Source: Polynucleobacter victoriensis (GTDB lineage: Bacteria; Pseudomonadota; Gammaproteobacteria; Burkholderiales; Burkholderiaceae). From it: a stretch of DNA of 64,000 nucleotides. The notes beneath the pieces were generated by a model. It ran no database searches, was not told the origin of the DNA, and saw only the letters and a list, made by a program, of their open reading frames with translations. Below, one piece after another: positions 46,006 to 58,492 of this stretch (positions are counted from its first letter, which is position 1; each line of letters starts with the position of its first letter). Position numbers and translations under genes: made by a program. Where the stretch lies: NCBI RefSeq assembly GCF_900187875.1, contig NZ_FYEX01000001.1, positions 744,001-808,000 on the forward strand. Reading direction: 5' to 3'.

Positions 46006-49000
46006 TTAAACGGAAGCCGCTTGCTTGCTACCTTGAGACTTCTCCCAAAGCTCACCTAACGCGCGCTTGTATTCAGTTGGGAATACTTTGACAAAACGTG
46101 CACGTGACTTATCCCAGTCAGCCAAAATTGCTTTTGCACGTTCTGAACCTGTGTGTTTGAAGTGACGCTCAATTAAGTTCTTCAAGATTGCTTCATCTGT
46201 TAGACGCTCGCCACCTTCTTTAACGTTCACTGGCGCATGCCATTCAGACTTAGGTACTTTTGCTTCTTGTTCAGCAGAAGTTAGAACCACCTCTAAAGTT
46301 GCCATACTTGTATTGCAACGTTTAGCAAATAAGCCATCTTCGTCATAAACATAAGCAATACCACCGCTCATACCAGCTGCGAAGTTGCGTCCTGTTAAAC
46401 CAAGCGCAACCACTGTGCCACCAGTCATGTACTCGCAACCGTGGTCGCCTGTACCTTCAACAACAGCGATAGCGCCAGAGTTACGAACAGCAAAACGTTC
46501 ACCCGCAACACCATTAAAGAATGCCTCACCAGCGATTGCGCCGTACAAAACAGTATTACCAACAATGATGTTTTGCGATGTATCGCCACGGAACTCATGC
46601 GGTGCACGAACAATCACACGACCACCTGACAAACCTTTACCAACGTAGTCGTTGCCGTCACCAACCAAATCCATGGTCACACCATGCGCCAAGAAGGCAG
46701 CAAAACTTTGACCAGCTGTGCCATTCAATTGAATATGAATAGTGTCATCAGGCAAACCTTCGTGACCATATCGTTTAGCCACTTCACCAGACAACATTGC
46801 ACCAGCCGTACGATTAACGTTCTTGATTGGTTGAATGAATGAAACGCGCTCACCTTTTTCAAGTGCTGCTTTTGATTTTTCAATCAAGGTATGGTCTAGC
46901 GCAGTTGTTAAACCATGATCTTGAGTTTCAACTTGGAAACGTGGCACACCAGCTTCGACTGCTGGCGCTTGGAAAATCTTCGTGAAATCTAATCCACGTG
47001 CTTTCCAGTGCTCAATGCTCTTCTTCGTGTCCAAGAACTCTGTGCGGCCAATTAATTCGTCAAATGTACGAATACCTAATTGAGCCATGATCTCGCGCGC
47101 CTCTTCAGCAATAAAGAAGAAGAAGTTCACAACATGCTCTGGTTTACCTGAGAATTTCTTACGCAATTCTGGGTCTTGAGTAGCAACACCTACTGGGCAT
47201 GTATTGAGGTGACACTTACGCATCATGATGCAACCCTCAACCACCAATGGTGCAGTAGCAAAACCAAATTCGTCAGCACCCAACAAAGCACCAATCACAA
47301 CGTCACGACCGGTTTTCATTTGACCGTCTGCTTGAACACGAATACGGCTACGCAAGCCGTTCAATACCAAGGTCTGCTGTGTTTCTGCAAGACCTAGTTC
47401 CCATGGGCTACCAGCGTGCTTGATTGAAGATAGAGGTGATGCACCTGTACCGCCATCATGGCCAGCAATCACCACGTGATCGGCTTTAGCTTTAGCAACA
47501 CCAGCTGCAACAGTACCAACGCCAACTTCAGACACCAACTTCACTGAAATATCAGCTTTACTGTTCACATTCTTCAAATCGTGAATCAACTGAGCCAAAT
47601 CTTCAATTGAATAAATATCGTGATGCGGAGGAGGAGAAATCAAACCTACGCCCGGTACTGAATAGCGCAATTTACCGATGTAATCCGATACCTTGCTACC
47701 TGGCAACTGACCACCTTCACCTGGCTTAGCACCTTGAGCCATCTTGATCTGGATTTGATCAGCAGATGTTAGGTACTCAGCAGTTACGCCAAAACGACCT
47801 GATGCAACTTGCTTGATCTTAGAACGTAAAGAATCGCCCTCACTCAATGGGATGTTTGCTTCAATAACATCATCACCAAGAATACTTGCAAGAGTCTCGC
47901 CTTTTTTAACAGGGATTCCTTTAAGCTCATTGCGATAACGCTTGTTATCTTCACCACCCTCACCAGTATTTGATTTACCACCAATACGGTTCATGGCAAT
48001 CGCTAGAGTTGCGTGCGCTTCAGTTGAGATAGAACCCAATGACATCGCACCTGTAGCAAAACGCTTAACAATTTCTTTTGCTGGCTCAACTTCATCCAAT
48101 GGAATTGCTTTGCTTGGATCAATCTTGAACTCAAACAAACCACGCAAAGTCATGTGACGCTTGCTTTGATCATTGATGATGTTTGCATACTCTTTATATG
48201 TCTGGTAACCACCCTTTTCTGGGCCCTGACGTGTTGAGTGCTGCAACTTAGCAATTGAGTCTGGAGTCCACATGTGGTTTTCACCGCGAATACGGAAGGC
48301 ATACTCACCACCAGCATCCAACATGTTAGTTAAGGTTGGATCATTGCCGAACGCCAAACTGTGCATCTTCAATGCTTCTTCAGCAACTTCAAAAATACCA
48401 ATGCCGCCTACGTTAGAAGCTGTGCCTTTGAAGTACTTATTAATAAGCTCTGATGACAAGCCGATGGCTTCAAAAATCTGCGCGCCCGTGTAAGACATGT
48501 ATGTAGAAATACCCATCTTAGACATAACTTTTTGCAAACCTTTACCCACAGCCTTCGTAAAGTTTTTCACCACTTTCTCAGCTGATAGATCACCCTTTAG
48601 ACCCTTGGCCATATCTACCAATGTTTCCATTGCCAAGTAAGGATGAACTGCTTCTGCACCATAACCAGCTAACAATGCAAAGTGATGTGTTTCGCGTGCG
48701 CTACCAGTTTCAACAACTAAACCGGTGCTAGTACGCAAACCTTTTTCAACCAAATGTTGATGAATGGCTGATGTTGCTAACAATGCTGGAATAGCCACAT
48801 GATCAGCTGCCACTTGACGATCGCTGATGATCAAAATGTTGTAACCAGAGTTCACAGCATCAACTGCTTCAGCACACAAAGATGCTAAGCGAGCTTCAAC
48901 ACCATCTTTGCCCCATGCTGATGGGTAACAAATATCCAACTCGTATGAGCGGAACTTACCACCTGTGTAATGCTCAATGTGACGAATCTTAGCAATGTCA

Positions 49001-50754
49001 TCAAAATCCAAAATTGGTTGTGACACTTCTAAACGCATCGGCGGGTTGATGTTATTTGTGTCCAATAAGTTTGGCTTTGGACCCACGAATGACACCAATG
49101 ACATGACCATGTTTTCACGAATAGGGTCAATTGGCGGATTTGTTACTTGCGCAAATAATTGCTTGAAGTAGTTGTAAAGAGTTTTATTTTTGTTAGATAA
49201 AACAGCCAATGGACTGTCATTACCCATAGAACCAATAGCCTCTTCACCTGATGAAGCCATCGGCGCCATCAAGAACTTCAAATCTTCTTGTGTGTAGCCA
49301 AATGCTTGTTGGCGATCCAACAAGCTAGCTGCTGGACGAATATTTTGTGCATCTGACTTGCTATCTTCAGGCGCAACATCAATTTCATCTAGCTTGATAC
49401 GAACTGCATCAATCCAGCTCTTATATGGCTTGGCTTTAGCCAAAGCATCTTTTAATTCAACGTCATCAATAATGCGACCCTGTTCCATGTCGATCAAGAA
49501 CATCTTGCCTGGTTGCAAACGCCATTTTTTAACAATCTTGTTTTCTGGGAAAGTCAAAACGCCTGCCTCAGAAGCCATGATGACCAAATCATCATCAGTG
49601 ACATAGTAACGAGCTGGACGTAAACCATTACGGTCTAGCGTTGCGCCAATTTGACGACCATCAGTAAATGCAATCGCTGCAGGACCATCCCATGGCTCCA
49701 TCATCGCAGCATGGTACTCGTAGAATGCACGACGATTGTCATCCATTAATGTGTGTTGCTCCCATGCTTCAGGGATCATCATCATCATGGCGTGAGCCAT
49801 TGGATAACCAGCCATCACTAACAACTCTAAACAGTTATCAAAACTAGCTGTGTCTGATTGACCTGGATAAATCAATGGCCATAATTTTTGTAAATCATCA
49901 CCTAAAACAGGTGAGCTAATTGCTCCTGTTCTAGCGTTGATCCAGTTAACGTTACCCTTCACCGTATTGATCTCACCGTTGTGAGCGATCATGCGATACG
50001 GGTGAGCCAACTCCCATGCTGGGAATGTGTTGGTTGAGAAACGTTGATGTACTAGTGCTAATGCAGAAACAACTCTTGAGTCTTTAAGATCGTCGTAGTA
50101 CGCACCCACTTGGTTAGCCAATAGCAAACCTTTGTACACCACTGTACGTGCTGACATTGAAGTAACAAAATACTCTTTACCGTGCTGTAACTGTAGTGCT
50201 TGAATCGCATGACTACCTGTTTTACGAATCACATACAACTTACGCTCTAGGGCATCGGTTGTCATGATGTCACGTCCGCGACCAATGAAAATCTGACGAA
50301 TCACTGGCTCAGTCTTGCGTACTGTTGGCGACATTGGCATGTTCGCATCAACTGGCACATCACGCCAACCTAACACCACTTGACCTTCAATACGAACTGT
50401 TCTTTCTAATTCTTGCTCACAGGCTAATCGTGATGCACTTTCTTTTGGCATGAAAACCATACCAACACCATACTCACCAGCAGGAGGCAAGGTCACACCT
50501 TGTTTGGCCATTTCTTCACGGTAGAACTGGTCTGGAATCTGAATCAAGATACCTGCACCGTCACCCATTAAAGGATCAGCGCCCACGGCGCCACGGTGAT
50601 CAATGTTCTCAAGAATCTTGAGACCTTGAGTCACGATGTCGTGGCTCTTTTTTCCCTTGATGTGGGCAACAAAGCCCACGCCACAGGCGTCATGTTCGTT
50701 TACTGGGTCATATAGACCTTGCGCAGCTGGGCGCATTGAAGGTGAAGTAGTCAC
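46006..50754 (-). CDS. gltB: glutamate synthase, large subunit
   Basis: 1582 residues if started at the GTG at 50754, which has AAGGGAA before it; the open frame starts with an unlikely TTG 24 bases upstream. The glutaminase nucleophile ([11 protein letters not shown]) is exposed after removal of about 23 residues. The FMN domain and the [3Fe-4S] site ([17 protein letters not shown]) are intact. It makes glutamate from glutamine and 2-oxoglutarate. The leader holds a palindrome at 50954-50970. Confidence 0.96.
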   Translation of the reverse strand: MTTSPSMRPAAQGLYDPVNEHDACGVGFVAHIKGKKSHDIVTQGLKILENIDHRGAVGADPLMGDGAGILIQIPDQFYREEMAKQGVTLPPAGEYGVGMVFMPKESASRLACEQELERTVRIEGQVVLGWRDVPVDANMPMSPTVRKTEPVIRQIFIGRGRDIMTTDALERKLYVIRKTGSHAIQALQLQHGKEYFVTSMSARTVVYKGLLLANQVGAYYDDLKDSRVVSALALVHQRFSTNTFPAWELAHPYRMIAHNGEINTVKGNVNWINARTGAISSPVLGDDLQKLWPLIYPGQSDTASFDNCLELLVMAGYPMAHAMMMMIPEAWEQHTLMDDNRRAFYEYHAAMMEPWDGPAAIAFTDGRQIGATLDRNGLRPARYYVTDDDLVIMASEAGVLTFPENKIVKKWRLQPGKMFLIDMEQGRIIDDVELKDALAKAKPYKSWIDAVRIKLDEIDVAPEDSKSDAQNIRPAASLLDRQQAFGYTQEDLKFLMAPMASSGEEAIGSMGNDSPLAVLSNKNKTLYNYFKQLFAQVTNPPIDPIRENMVMSLVSFVGPKPNLLDTNNINPPMRLEVSQPILDFDDIAKIRHIEHYTGGKFRSYELDICYPSAWGKDGVEARLASLCAEAVDAVNSGYNILIISDRQVAADHVAIPALLATSAIHQHLVEKGLRTSTGLVVETGSARETHHFALLAGYGAEAVHPYLAMETLVDMAKGLKGDLSAEKVVKNFTKAVGKGLQKVMSKMGISTYMSYTGAQIFEAIGLSSELINKYFKGTASNVGGIGIFEVAEEALKMHSLAFGNDPTLTNMLDAGGEYAFRIRGENHMWTPDSIAKLQHSTRQGPEKGGYQTYKEYANIINDQSKRHMTLRGLFEFKIDPSKAIPLDEVEPAKEIVKRFATGAMSLGSISTEAHATLAIAMNRIGGKSNTGEGGEDNKRYRNELKGIPVKKGETLASILGDDVIEANIPLSEGDSLRSKIKQVASGRFGVTAEYLTSADQIQIKMAQGAKPGEGGQLPGSKVSDYIGKLRYSVPGVGLISPPPHHDIYSIEDLAQLIHDLKNVNSKADISVKLVSEVGVGTVAAGVAKAKADHVVIAGHDGGTGASPLSSIKHAGSPWELGLAETQQTLVLNGLRSRIRVQADGQMKTGRDVVIGALLGADEFGFATAPLVVEGCIMMRKCHLNTCPVGVATQDPELRKKFSGKPEHVVNFFFFIAEEAREIMAQLGIRTFDELIGRTEFLDTKKSIEHWKARGLDFTKIFQAPAVEAGVPRFQVETQDHGLTTALDHTLIEKSKAALEKGERVSFIQPIKNVNRTAGAMLSGEVAKRYGHEGLPDDTIHIQLNGTAGQSFAAFLAHGVTMDLVGDGNDYVGKGLSGGRVIVRAPHEFRGDTSQNIIVGNTVLYGAIAGEAFFNGVAGERFAVRNSGAIAVVEGTGDHGCEYMTGGTVVALGLTGRNFAAGMSGGIAYVYDEDGLFAKRCNTSMATLEVVLTSAEQEAKVPKSEWHAPVNVKEGGERLTDEAILKNLIERHFKHTGSERAKAILADWDKSRARFVKVFPTEYKRALGELWEKSQGSKQAASV

Positions 50755-50953
50755 GGTATTCCCTTGATAAGTAATCAATGGTCTCTTTTAGGAGACTTAT
50801 CCCCGTAAAAATTGAGGTTTTGATGAACTATAGGGGATTACCCGTGCATGCGCAATAGAAAATAATTGGTGTCTGTCACTAATTTATTATCTGCAGCGCA
50901 ATCGATAAATAAAATTAGGGACATAGTCGTTCAGGATAGTCAATTATTTGCAC

Positions 50954-50970
50954 CAATTTGTGACAAATTG
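50954..50970. promoter_or_regulatory. perfect palindrome between gltB and the transposase gene
   Basis: CAATTTGTGACAAATTG has perfect 8-base arms around one G. It is about 200 bases before the gltB start and directly after the RAYT stop. It is a candidate operator for gltBD, or the end signal of the transposase transcript. Confidence 0.35.
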
Positions 50971-51666
50971 CTACTTGTTAGTGACTTTTTTAGGTCTGCC
51001 AGCCTGCCTTGGCACCACTGGTCGATTGATTTTCGGCGTCAATTGCTTAAGTAGTTGATCAGAAGCTAATGGCCAGCCGAAATTTAAGTGACTACTTACT
51101 TTTTCTACTTCTGTTTTATTAATTATCTCTAATACTGCCTTTTGCCAAGTTAGCTGGCGCTCAAAAGGTGTATTAGCCAAGGCCCAGTAACTAGGGTGAT
51201 CTGAAATCCATGGGATTGTTTCAGCGCCAACATGATGGCGGTAACTAGACCAATGCCAATCTTCTGGTTTTTGAACCAATCCTGCCCTTAAAGGGTTTTG
51301 CTCAATAAATTTTTGGCACAAAAGAAAATAAGCATCAGGGTCGACCAAACAAGATCGATAACGCCCCTCCCAAACCGTACCAGTTGTGCCATGTGCGTGA
51401 TTAAACATTTGGGCATAACGGCGCCCGACCGATTGCATGACACGCGATGCACTCACCTCATTTTTTGGTGTGGCGAGAATATGAACGTGATTAGGCATCA
51501 AAACATAAGCATGAATAGCTAAGTCATACTCTCTTGCAGCATCTCTTAGCCACTCTAGATAAGAACGCTTTTCTTCATCGTTTGTGAAAATAGGTTGTGA
51601 GTTATGCCCTTTCACCATGATGTGAAGCGGATATCCTGCCAAGACGACTCGAGGAAGTCTAGCCAT
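50971..51666 (-). CDS. REP-associated tyrosine transposase-like protein (RAYT, Y1 family)
   Basis: 231 residues. The Y1 transposase core is present: HUH pair in MPNHVHIL and the catalytic-Tyr region [18 protein letters not shown]; the C-terminal tail is basic ([12 protein letters not shown]). It overlaps dgt by 8 bases and shares its strand, so it is translated with dgt. There are no terminal repeats or second transposase gene, and it looks domesticated rather than a mobile copy. This dgt-neighbour position recurs in related genomes as I recall. Confidence 0.85.
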   Translation of the reverse strand: MARLPRVVLAGYPLHIMVKGHNSQPIFTNDEEKRSYLEWLRDAAREYDLAIHAYVLMPNHVHILATPKNEVSASRVMQSVGRRYAQMFNHAHGTTGTVWEGRYRSCLVDPDAYFLLCQKFIEQNPLRAGLVQKPEDWHWSSYRHHVGAETIPWISDHPSYWALANTPFERQLTWQKAVLEIINKTEVEKVSSHLNFGWPLASDQLLKQLTPKINRPVVPRQAGRPKKVTNK

Positions 51667-52780
51667 GTTGCGTAGTCAGTAGTTTTTGGAACTCTTTGCT
51701 AGCAAAACGATCTGTCATGCCAGCAATGTAATGAGATATGCGTCGATACAAATCATCCTCCACGCGGAAAACTTGTGGCAGGTGATTTGGAAATTGTTCG
51801 TAATGAGCAAACAATGCCTTAATCATGCCGCTGGCTTCTTGCGTCATTGCCTGTACTTGAGGATGTCTGTATAGGTTTTTAAATAAAAACCTCTTCATCT
51901 CCGTTGCTTGCTCACGGACTTCTGCAGAAAACCCAACCAAAGGTTTAGCGACCCTGACATCATGAATCGACCCTGGATTAACCTGTGATATACGATGCTG
52001 AGTTTCTTTGACTAGATCATCTACAAGTATGTGAATGATGTGTCTCACCACCTCATAAACCAAACGGCGCCCGGATAAATCTGGGAAATTTTTCAACACT
52101 TTTTCTTTTTGTCCACGCCACAATGCAACCTCATCGAGCTGCTCAATACTCAGTAGCCCCGAACGAACACCATCATCTATGTCGTGATTGTTATAAGCAA
52201 TTTCATCGGCCAAATTTGCTAACTGAGCCTCAAGGCTTGGTTGATGGCCATGTATAAAACGCTCGCCCAACAAACCGAGTTTTTGTGCATTGTTTTTTGA
52301 ACAATGTTTCAAAATGCCTTCACGAGTTTCAAACGAAAGATTTAAACCACTCCACAGGGCATAACGCTCTTCTAAAAAATCAACCACCCACAAACTTTGA
52401 AGATTGTGCTCAAAACCACCGTGGTCTTTCATACAGTCATTCAAAGCATCCTGCCCAGCATGCCCAAACGGGGTGTGCCCCAAATCATGAGCTAAAGATA
52501 TTGCCTCAACCAAATCCTCATTGAGTTGTAAACGCCTAGCAACAGCTCTGGCAATCTGAGCCACTTCTAAACTGTGCGTTAAGCGAGTTCTGAAGTGATC
52601 GCCCTCATGATTTAAAAAAACTTGGGTTTTATATTCGAGGCGACGAAATGCCGTTGAATGAATAATTCTGTCACGGTCTCGTTGAAAAGGATTACGCCCT
52701 GATTGAGTCGGCTCGGTCGGCTCTTGGTGAAGTCGACCAAGAGTTTCATGAGGCTTAGCTGCGTAACATGCCAAACTCAT
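51659..52780 (-). CDS. dgt: deoxyguanosinetriphosphate triphosphohydrolase
   Basis: 373 residues, HD-domain nucleotidase ([15 protein letters not shown] and [12 protein letters not shown]). It hydrolyses dGTP to deoxyguanosine and triphosphate. It follows aroB by 11 bases. Confidence 0.95.
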   Translation of the reverse strand: MSLACYAAKPHETLGRLHQEPTEPTQSGRNPFQRDRDRIIHSTAFRRLEYKTQVFLNHEGDHFRTRLTHSLEVAQIARAVARRLQLNEDLVEAISLAHDLGHTPFGHAGQDALNDCMKDHGGFEHNLQSLWVVDFLEERYALWSGLNLSFETREGILKHCSKNNAQKLGLLGERFIHGHQPSLEAQLANLADEIAYNNHDIDDGVRSGLLSIEQLDEVALWRGQKEKVLKNFPDLSGRRLVYEVVRHIIHILVDDLVKETQHRISQVNPGSIHDVRVAKPLVGFSAEVREQATEMKRFLFKNLYRHPQVQAMTQEASGMIKALFAHYEQFPNHLPQVFRVEDDLYRRISHYIAGMTDRFASKEFQKLLTTQHG

Positions 52781-52791
52781 AAGTAATAAAT

Positions 52792-53874
52792 TTAGCCTGC
52801 ACCAGCTGCTTGAAGCGTTTGTATCACCAAGGCATCATCAACGGCTTGAATTTTTGCTCGCCCAAATCCGTCGAGCAAAATGTAACGAACCTCACCACCC
52901 TCAGCCTTTTTATCAACACTCATGAGTTCCATGTAGCGATTGATACCTAGCTTTGGCGGCACCGTTGGTAGGCGCAATGCAGCTGTGATTTTTTTAAGGC
53001 GTGACGCATCAGCTTCTGACAAAAGGCCTACACGCACCGATAAGTCTGCTGCCAAAACCATGCCACATCCAACAGCCTCACCATGCAGCCACTGGCCATA
53101 GCCCATGCCAGCCTCAATGGCATGACCAAAGGTATGCCCGAAATTTAGGATAGCGCGCAGCCCACCCTCTTTTTCATCTTGAGCAACAACTTGAGATTTA
53201 ATCTCACAAGAACGTCTCACAGCATGTTCCATGGCTTTAGGATCACACGCATTCAGCGCATTTTGATTGTTTTCTATCCAAGTTAAAAACTCTGCATCAG
53301 CAATAGCGCCATGCTTGATAACCTCAGCCAAACCAGCCGCCAACTCTTTAGGTGGCAATGTTTTTAATGTATCCAAGTCTGCAATCACTGCTTGAGGCTG
53401 ATAAAAAGCCCCCACCATATTTTTACCCAAGGGGTGATTAATCCCTGTTTTACCACCCACTGATGAGTCAACTTGAGACAACAAAGTTGTGGGTACTTGA
53501 ATAAAACGAATGCCACGCATGTAACAAGCAGCAGCAAAACCAGTCATATCGCCGATCACACCTCCACCTAATGCAACTAAAGTGGCTTTTCTATCTGCAG
53601 AGCATTCCAATAAACCATCAAAAATCTTTTGCAAAACTTCCCAGGTTTTAAATACCTCACCATCTGGCAAAACAATCAGCTTTACTTTTTGGCCCAGAGA
53701 TTCAAGTGTTTTAACAACTCTATCAGCATATAAAGGAGCAACGGTCTCATTGGTGACCACGGCAGTTAATGAGCCCTTTAAGTGTTTTTTGTATAAATCA
53801 GGCTGCGCCAATAAATTTGCGCCAATATGTATTGGGTAACTACGCTCACCAAGATCTAATTGAAGTGTGTTCAT
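52792..53874 (-). CDS. aroB: 3-dehydroquinate synthase
   Basis: 360 residues. NAD-binding [13 protein letters not shown] and zinc-ligand region [13 protein letters not shown] are intact. Second step of the shikimate pathway. It overlaps aroK by 4 bases. Confidence 0.96.
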   Translation of the reverse strand: MNTLQLDLGERSYPIHIGANLLAQPDLYKKHLKGSLTAVVTNETVAPLYADRVVKTLESLGQKVKLIVLPDGEVFKTWEVLQKIFDGLLECSADRKATLVALGGGVIGDMTGFAAACYMRGIRFIQVPTTLLSQVDSSVGGKTGINHPLGKNMVGAFYQPQAVIADLDTLKTLPPKELAAGLAEVIKHGAIADAEFLTWIENNQNALNACDPKAMEHAVRRSCEIKSQVVAQDEKEGGLRAILNFGHTFGHAIEAGMGYGQWLHGEAVGCGMVLAADLSVRVGLLSEADASRLKKITAALRLPTVPPKLGINRYMELMSVDKKAEGGEVRYILLDGFGRAKIQAVDDALVIQTLQAAGAG

Positions 53875-54395
53875 GCCGATAACTCAAATTGCATTATTAA
53901 TGTATTCACCAACTGCGTAACACTGGGCTTACCAGTATCAATCACATGATGAGCAGTTTCTCTATACAAAGGATCACGAATAGCAAAGAGTTTTTCTAAA
54001 GTACCCTTTGGATCATTGTTGTTCAACAAAGGACGACCTTTATCGTTTCTAGTTCTTAACCACAGCTCGTGTGGAGTGGCTCTCAAATAAACCACCACCC
54101 CTCGCTCGTGTAAATGTTGGCGGTTTTCTGGCAATAAGACTGCACCACCACCAGTAGCCAAAACCAAATTTTTTTCTTGCGTCAAATCATCTATAACCTG
54201 AGCTTCTCGTTTTCTGAAGCCTTCTTCACCTTCCATCTCAAAAATGGTTGGGATGCGCACGCCACAGCGAGCCTCAATCTCATGGTCAGAATCTACAAAA
54301 CGTCTACCCAACTTTTTAGCCAATAAACGTCCTACGGTGGTTTTACCCGCCCCCATGACACCGACTAAAAAGATATTTTCAGGAATACTGTTCAC
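53871..54395 (-). CDS. aroK: shikimate kinase
   Basis: 174 residues. Walker [12 protein letters not shown] at 12-22, the shikimate-binding DSDHEIE and TGGGAVL motifs, and the lid (RNDKGRPLL). It makes shikimate 3-phosphate. Confidence 0.96.
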   Translation of the reverse strand: MNSIPENIFLVGVMGAGKTTVGRLLAKKLGRRFVDSDHEIEARCGVRIPTIFEMEGEEGFRKREAQVIDDLTQEKNLVLATGGGAVLLPENRQHLHERGVVVYLRATPHELWLRTRNDKGRPLLNNNDPKGTLEKLFAIRDPLYRETAHHVIDTGKPSVTQLVNTLIMQFELSA

Positions 54396-54405
54396 AAGTG
54401 TGATT

Positions 54406-55500
54406 CTACTGAGCCTTTTGACTAGAAACCAAAGTTGGCGTTAAAAAAATTAATAACTCGGTTTTATCTTTGAATTTTGATTCTTGCCTAAATAGCATTC
54501 CCAAGATTGGAATTGACCCCAAAAAAGGCACCTTGGCATCATCTTTTCGCTCCATCTCTTGAAAAATTCCACCCAAAATCACGGTGCCACCGCTTTCTAC
54601 CAAAACTTGAGTCTTGACGTGTTTTGTATCAATAGCAAAGCCCTGCTCAGTTTTTAAACCCACACTATCCTTATTGATGTCGACCTCTAGGACAATCATC
54701 TGATTCTTCTGGATCCTGGGCTTAACCTCTAAGCGCAGATTGGCTTTTCTAAATTGAACCTTTGTGGCGCCCTGCCCCGCAGATGATTGATAGGGTAATT
54801 CTGTACCTTGCTCAATCAAAGCCTGACTATTTTCAGCTGCTAAAACACGTGGGTTAGAAATAATGTCTCCCAAACCACTCGACTCAAGAGCTGATAGCTC
54901 CATGTGCAAAGCTTGAGATGCTTGCTTACCCAATAGACTTATTGCTGCAGTTCCCGCTCCAAAACCATTTAAACCATTTGCAGGCAATTGACTGCCAATT
55001 TTGATCTGTCCTGAAGGATCTTGATAACCTAGCTTGGCTCCTAGATTTTGCGCAAAGCGCCTCTCAGCCTCAACAATTCTTGCTTCAATCATGATTTGCC
55101 GCAAACCAGTTTCTGACTGAATAGCCTGATCTTCTTGTTGCAGTCGGTCTTTTATCCTTTTTTCAAAATTAGCCAACTCCTCATAAGGAGCAACCCACAA
55201 AACACCATTGTCCAATTTATATCCCAAGGTTTTACTAGCAACAACGCTATCTAAAACTGTTTGCCATGGCACTTGGTTCATATGTATGTTTGTTTTACCC
55301 TGAATTTTTTCACTCAAGATTAAGTTGATACCTCGCATCTCTGCCAGGATCTGAAATAACTGCCTCAAATCAATGGACGAAAAATTCAGCGTGATTGGCT
55401 GTAGTTCGTCTAAGACTGACTTCGAGCCTTTTGACTGAACACCAATTGACCAACAAAATCCAAACAATGCCATCTGCATTAATAACCTCTTACTCTTCAA
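54406..55500 (-). CDS. pilQ: short PilQ-type secretin
   Basis: 364 residues with a signal peptide near the N-terminus. It has an STN/N0-like domain ([34 protein letters not shown]) and the secretin core ending [16 protein letters not shown] and LLIFLTP. It lacks the long AMIN region and N1 repeats of a full PilQ (usually over 650 residues). It would form an outer-membrane channel for DNA uptake or pili. Its start overlaps the PilP-like gene (ATGA). Confidence 0.85.
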   Translation of the reverse strand: MKSKRLLMQMALFGFCWSIGVQSKGSKSVLDELQPITLNFSSIDLRQLFQILAEMRGINLILSEKIQGKTNIHMNQVPWQTVLDSVVASKTLGYKLDNGVLWVAPYEELANFEKRIKDRLQQEDQAIQSETGLRQIMIEARIVEAERRFAQNLGAKLGYQDPSGQIKIGSQLPANGLNGFGAGTAAISLLGKQASQALHMELSALESSGLGDIISNPRVLAAENSQALIEQGTELPYQSSAGQGATKVQFRKANLRLEVKPRIQKNQMIVLEVDINKDSVGLKTEQGFAIDTKHVKTQVLVESGGTVILGGIFQEMERKDDAKVPFLGSIPILGMLFRQESKFKDKTELLIFLTPTLVSSQKAQ

Positions 55501-56042
55501 GATGGCACCTCCATAGAAATTTTTAATAAACGGCCTTGCTTGGACTCAAACCAAATCAACTCTTGATCAAAGTTTTTAACGAGCCAACCATCATCAACTT
55601 CTTGCCCCACCTTTAGTAACTTTTGGTGATGGTTTATTTCTATAAGCGCTTTTGTAGAAGACCCAACACGCATCATGCCCCAGTACTTAACTTCTGGGAT
55701 CGCTAACTCATCATCATTATTTACATCATTGACTGCATCATTTTGAGTGAATTGTTTGATAGCACGCTGTTTCATTTCTGCTTGCAGTGCTTGAATTTGT
55801 AATTGCTGACGCTGAATCATTAGACTCAACTCTTGCTGCGCAACTGTTCGAATATGATCAAGCAAGAAAACGATGCAAAGAACCACTAAAAATATTCCAG
55901 CTGCAAGGGGCAATTGATATTTTTGCCAGTTATCTAAGATGAATCTGCGCCAATAGTATTGAAAACCCGGTGATTTAGCGTCAAGCTCATCAGCAATATT
56001 TTTGGGGGCATATAAATCAGCGGTAATTGATCGTTTAAACAT
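55497..56042 (-). CDS. PilP/GspC-like inner-membrane protein
   Basis: 181 residues: cytoplasmic N-terminus, one membrane helix at about 46-65 (LPLAAGIFLVVLCIVFLLDHI), a coiled-coil stretch rich in Gln, and a C-terminal beta domain (VGSSTKALIEINHHQKLLKVGQEVDDGWLVKNF) like the homology region of PilP or GspC, which docks onto the secretin. No PilM, PilN or PilO gene precedes it, which is unusual. Confidence 0.65.
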   Translation of the reverse strand: MFKRSITADLYAPKNIADELDAKSPGFQYYWRRFILDNWQKYQLPLAAGIFLVVLCIVFLLDHIRTVAQQELSLMIQRQQLQIQALQAEMKQRAIKQFTQNDAVNDVNNDDELAIPEVKYWGMMRVGSSTKALIEINHHQKLLKVGQEVDDGWLVKNFDQELIWFESKQGRLLKISMEVPS

Positions 56043-56182
56043 AGGTCTATTGTCTAGACTTGTTTAAAGCTTAAAAATCAGCCAATTGCTGATTTTTTGT
56101 CAGAATTTTCTGATTTTTAATACAGATAAATCCTACTCATTTTTAATACCCCTGTTTTCACAGCTATCTCTATAATCACCAC

Positions 56183-58492
56183 ATGAGCCAATCTCGTCAG
56201 CCCGTACGTCCACCATCACGCATAGGTAGCGGTCGTCATCGTAGAAATGAATCTCGCGACTGGCGAGCTTACTTTATTCGTTGGGGATTTTTTCTAGGCA
56301 GCGCAGGACTAATACTGATTGGCTTGGTGATTGCATATGCTTTGATCGTGGCAAGACCTAACTTGCCTGATTTAGACACAATCACTGACTACAAACCTAA
56401 AGTTCCTCTCAGAATTTATACGGCAGACAATGCACTCATTGGCGAATTTGGTGAAGAGCGCCGTAACGTGATTGCCATCAATGAAATTCCATCGTATTTA
56501 AAAAATGCAGTGGTTGCAATTGAGGATGAGCGCTTTTATGAACATGGTGGCGTTGACTACTGGGGGGTCTTAAGAGCAACCCTTGCCAACTTACGAGGCA
56601 GACTAGCTCAAGGCGCTTCGACCATCACCATGCAAGTTGCCAGAAATTTCTTCTTGAGTAACGAAAAATCATTCAGCAGAAAAATTTATGAAGTATTACT
56701 AGCGTGGAAGATTGAAGCCAATCTATCTAAAGAACAAATTCTTGAGCTTTACATGAATCAAATTTATTTGGGTCAAAGAGCTTACGGGTTTAGTAGTGCT
56801 GCACAAATATATTTCGGCAAAGATGTCAGAGAAATATCAATTGCCGAAGCTGCCATGTTAGCTGGCTTACCTAAAGCTCCATCTGCATACAACCCAGTTG
56901 TTAACTATCGTCGCGCCAAAATCCGTCAAGAATACATTTTGCAAAGAATGCGTGATTTAAAGATGATTACGCCTAATCAATACGAATTAGCTCTTGCAGA
57001 GACATTACATGTTCGTGGCGTTGGCAAAGAGTTTGCCACTAAGGCTGACTATGCAGCAGAGATGGTGCGCCAACTACTCATTAGCGAATACGGCGACAGC
57101 ATTTATACCCAAGGGATGACTGTCATCACAACGATTCGTCGTGCCGAACAAGATGCCGCTTACTCAGCAGTACGTAAAGGTGTGATGGATTATGAGTTAC
57201 GTCATAAATATCGTGGTCCTGAGGGTTACATCAAACTTCCTGATGACAATACCGAAAGACAACGCGCAATTGACGATGTACTAAGTGATCACCCAAGTAG
57301 CGATGATTTATTAGCTGGCGTGGTGATACAGGCCACACCTAAAGAAATTCAGGCAGTGATTGCCACCGGGGACACCGTCACAATCAAAGGTGAAGATTTG
57401 AAACTTGGCTCAGTTGCACTATCGGATAAGGCTCAACCGAAGCAACAAATTAGGCCAGGGGCAATTATTCGTGTACTACCTTCTGATGGACGCTGGATTC
57501 TTGCGCAAATGCCACAAGTTGAGGCAGCTTTTGTAGCCTTGGATGCTCACGATGGTGGCATCAGAGCCTTAGTTGGTGGCTTTGATCATAACCGCAACAA
57601 ATTCAATCATGTGTCACAGGCACAACGCCAACCAGGCTCATCATTCAAACCATTTGTGTATGCAGCAGCTCTTGAAAAAGGCATCATGCCCAATACTCTT
57701 GTTAATGATGCGCCGCTGTCAATTAGCAGCTTAGAAACAGGCAGTCAGATGTGGGAACCAAAGAACTACGATGGTAAGTTCGAAGGTCAAATGCGCCTAC
57801 GCACTGCTCTAGCAAAATCTAAAAACTTAGTGTCTGTTCGGGTAATTAGAAAAATAGGTCCCCGTTACGCTCAAGACTACATTCAACGTTTTGGCTTTGA
57901 AGCAGATAAACACCCTGCTTATCTCACCATGGCATTAGGTGCTGGATCTGTTACTCCGTTACAACTTGCCACGGGCTATGGTGTCTTTGCTAATGGTGGT
58001 TATCGAGTAGAACCTTACCTAATTAGTAAAGTCATTGATGCAAAAGGTAATGTTTTATTCGAAGCAACACCGTCGATTGCAGGTGATAGCAAATTGAAAG
58101 TGTTGGACTCAAGAACTGCCTTTGTGATGGATAGTCTTTTACAAGAAGTTACCAAGACAGGTACTGCGGCAAGCTCTAGGCCTGCTTTAGGCAGAAGCGA
58201 TATTGCAGGTAAGACAGGCACCACCAATGAATCGATGGATGCGTGGTTTGCTGGTTATAACCCCAATGTTGTTGCGGTGGCATGGATTGGTTTTGACAAA
58301 CCTAAGAGCTTAGGTGATCGAGAAACAGGTGGTGGACTAGCTCTACCAATGTGGATTCGTTACATGAAAACTGCACTTAACGGCACACCTGAGTCAGGTA
58401 GAGCAGTTCCCTCTGGCGTTGTTCAACAAGATGGTGATTGGACCATTCCGGAGTTCACGCCATTCTTTGGCAAAACAACAGTACTTGATTAA
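56183..58492 (+). CDS. mrcA: penicillin-binding protein 1A
   Basis: 769 residues. One N-terminal membrane helix (33-53), a glycosyltransferase 51 domain (VVAIEDERFYEHGG; QGASTITMQVARNFF), and a transpeptidase with SxxK in PGSSFKPF, SKN in LAKSKNLVSV and KTG in GKTGTTNESM. It polymerises and cross-links peptidoglycan. It is divergent from the pil remnant, its usual position in proteobacteria. Confidence 0.96.
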   Translation: MSQSRQPVRPPSRIGSGRHRRNESRDWRAYFIRWGFFLGSAGLILIGLVIAYALIVARPNLPDLDTITDYKPKVPLRIYTADNALIGEFGEERRNVIAINEIPSYLKNAVVAIEDERFYEHGGVDYWGVLRATLANLRGRLAQGASTITMQVARNFFLSNEKSFSRKIYEVLLAWKIEANLSKEQILELYMNQIYLGQRAYGFSSAAQIYFGKDVREISIAEAAMLAGLPKAPSAYNPVVNYRRAKIRQEYILQRMRDLKMITPNQYELALAETLHVRGVGKEFATKADYAAEMVRQLLISEYGDSIYTQGMTVITTIRRAEQDAAYSAVRKGVMDYELRHKYRGPEGYIKLPDDNTERQRAIDDVLSDHPSSDDLLAGVVIQATPKEIQAVIATGDTVTIKGEDLKLGSVALSDKAQPKQQIRPGAIIRVLPSDGRWILAQMPQVEAAFVALDAHDGGIRALVGGFDHNRNKFNHVSQAQRQPGSSFKPFVYAAALEKGIMPNTLVNDAPLSISSLETGSQMWEPKNYDGKFEGQMRLRTALAKSKNLVSVRVIRKIGPRYAQDYIQRFGFEADKHPAYLTMALGAGSVTPLQLATGYGVFANGGYRVEPYLISKVIDAKGNVLFEATPSIAGDSKLKVLDSRTAFVMDSLLQEVTKTGTAASSRPALGRSDIAGKTGTTNESMDAWFAGYNPNVVAVAWIGFDKPKSLGDRETGGGLALPMWIRYMKTALNGTPESGRAVPSGVVQQDGDWTIPEFTPFFGKTTVLD

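Noticed and set aside
50779..50970. REP-type repeats belonging to the RAYT gene
   Set aside because: Only one palindrome is present and nothing like it recurs beside other genes, so a REP system is not supported.
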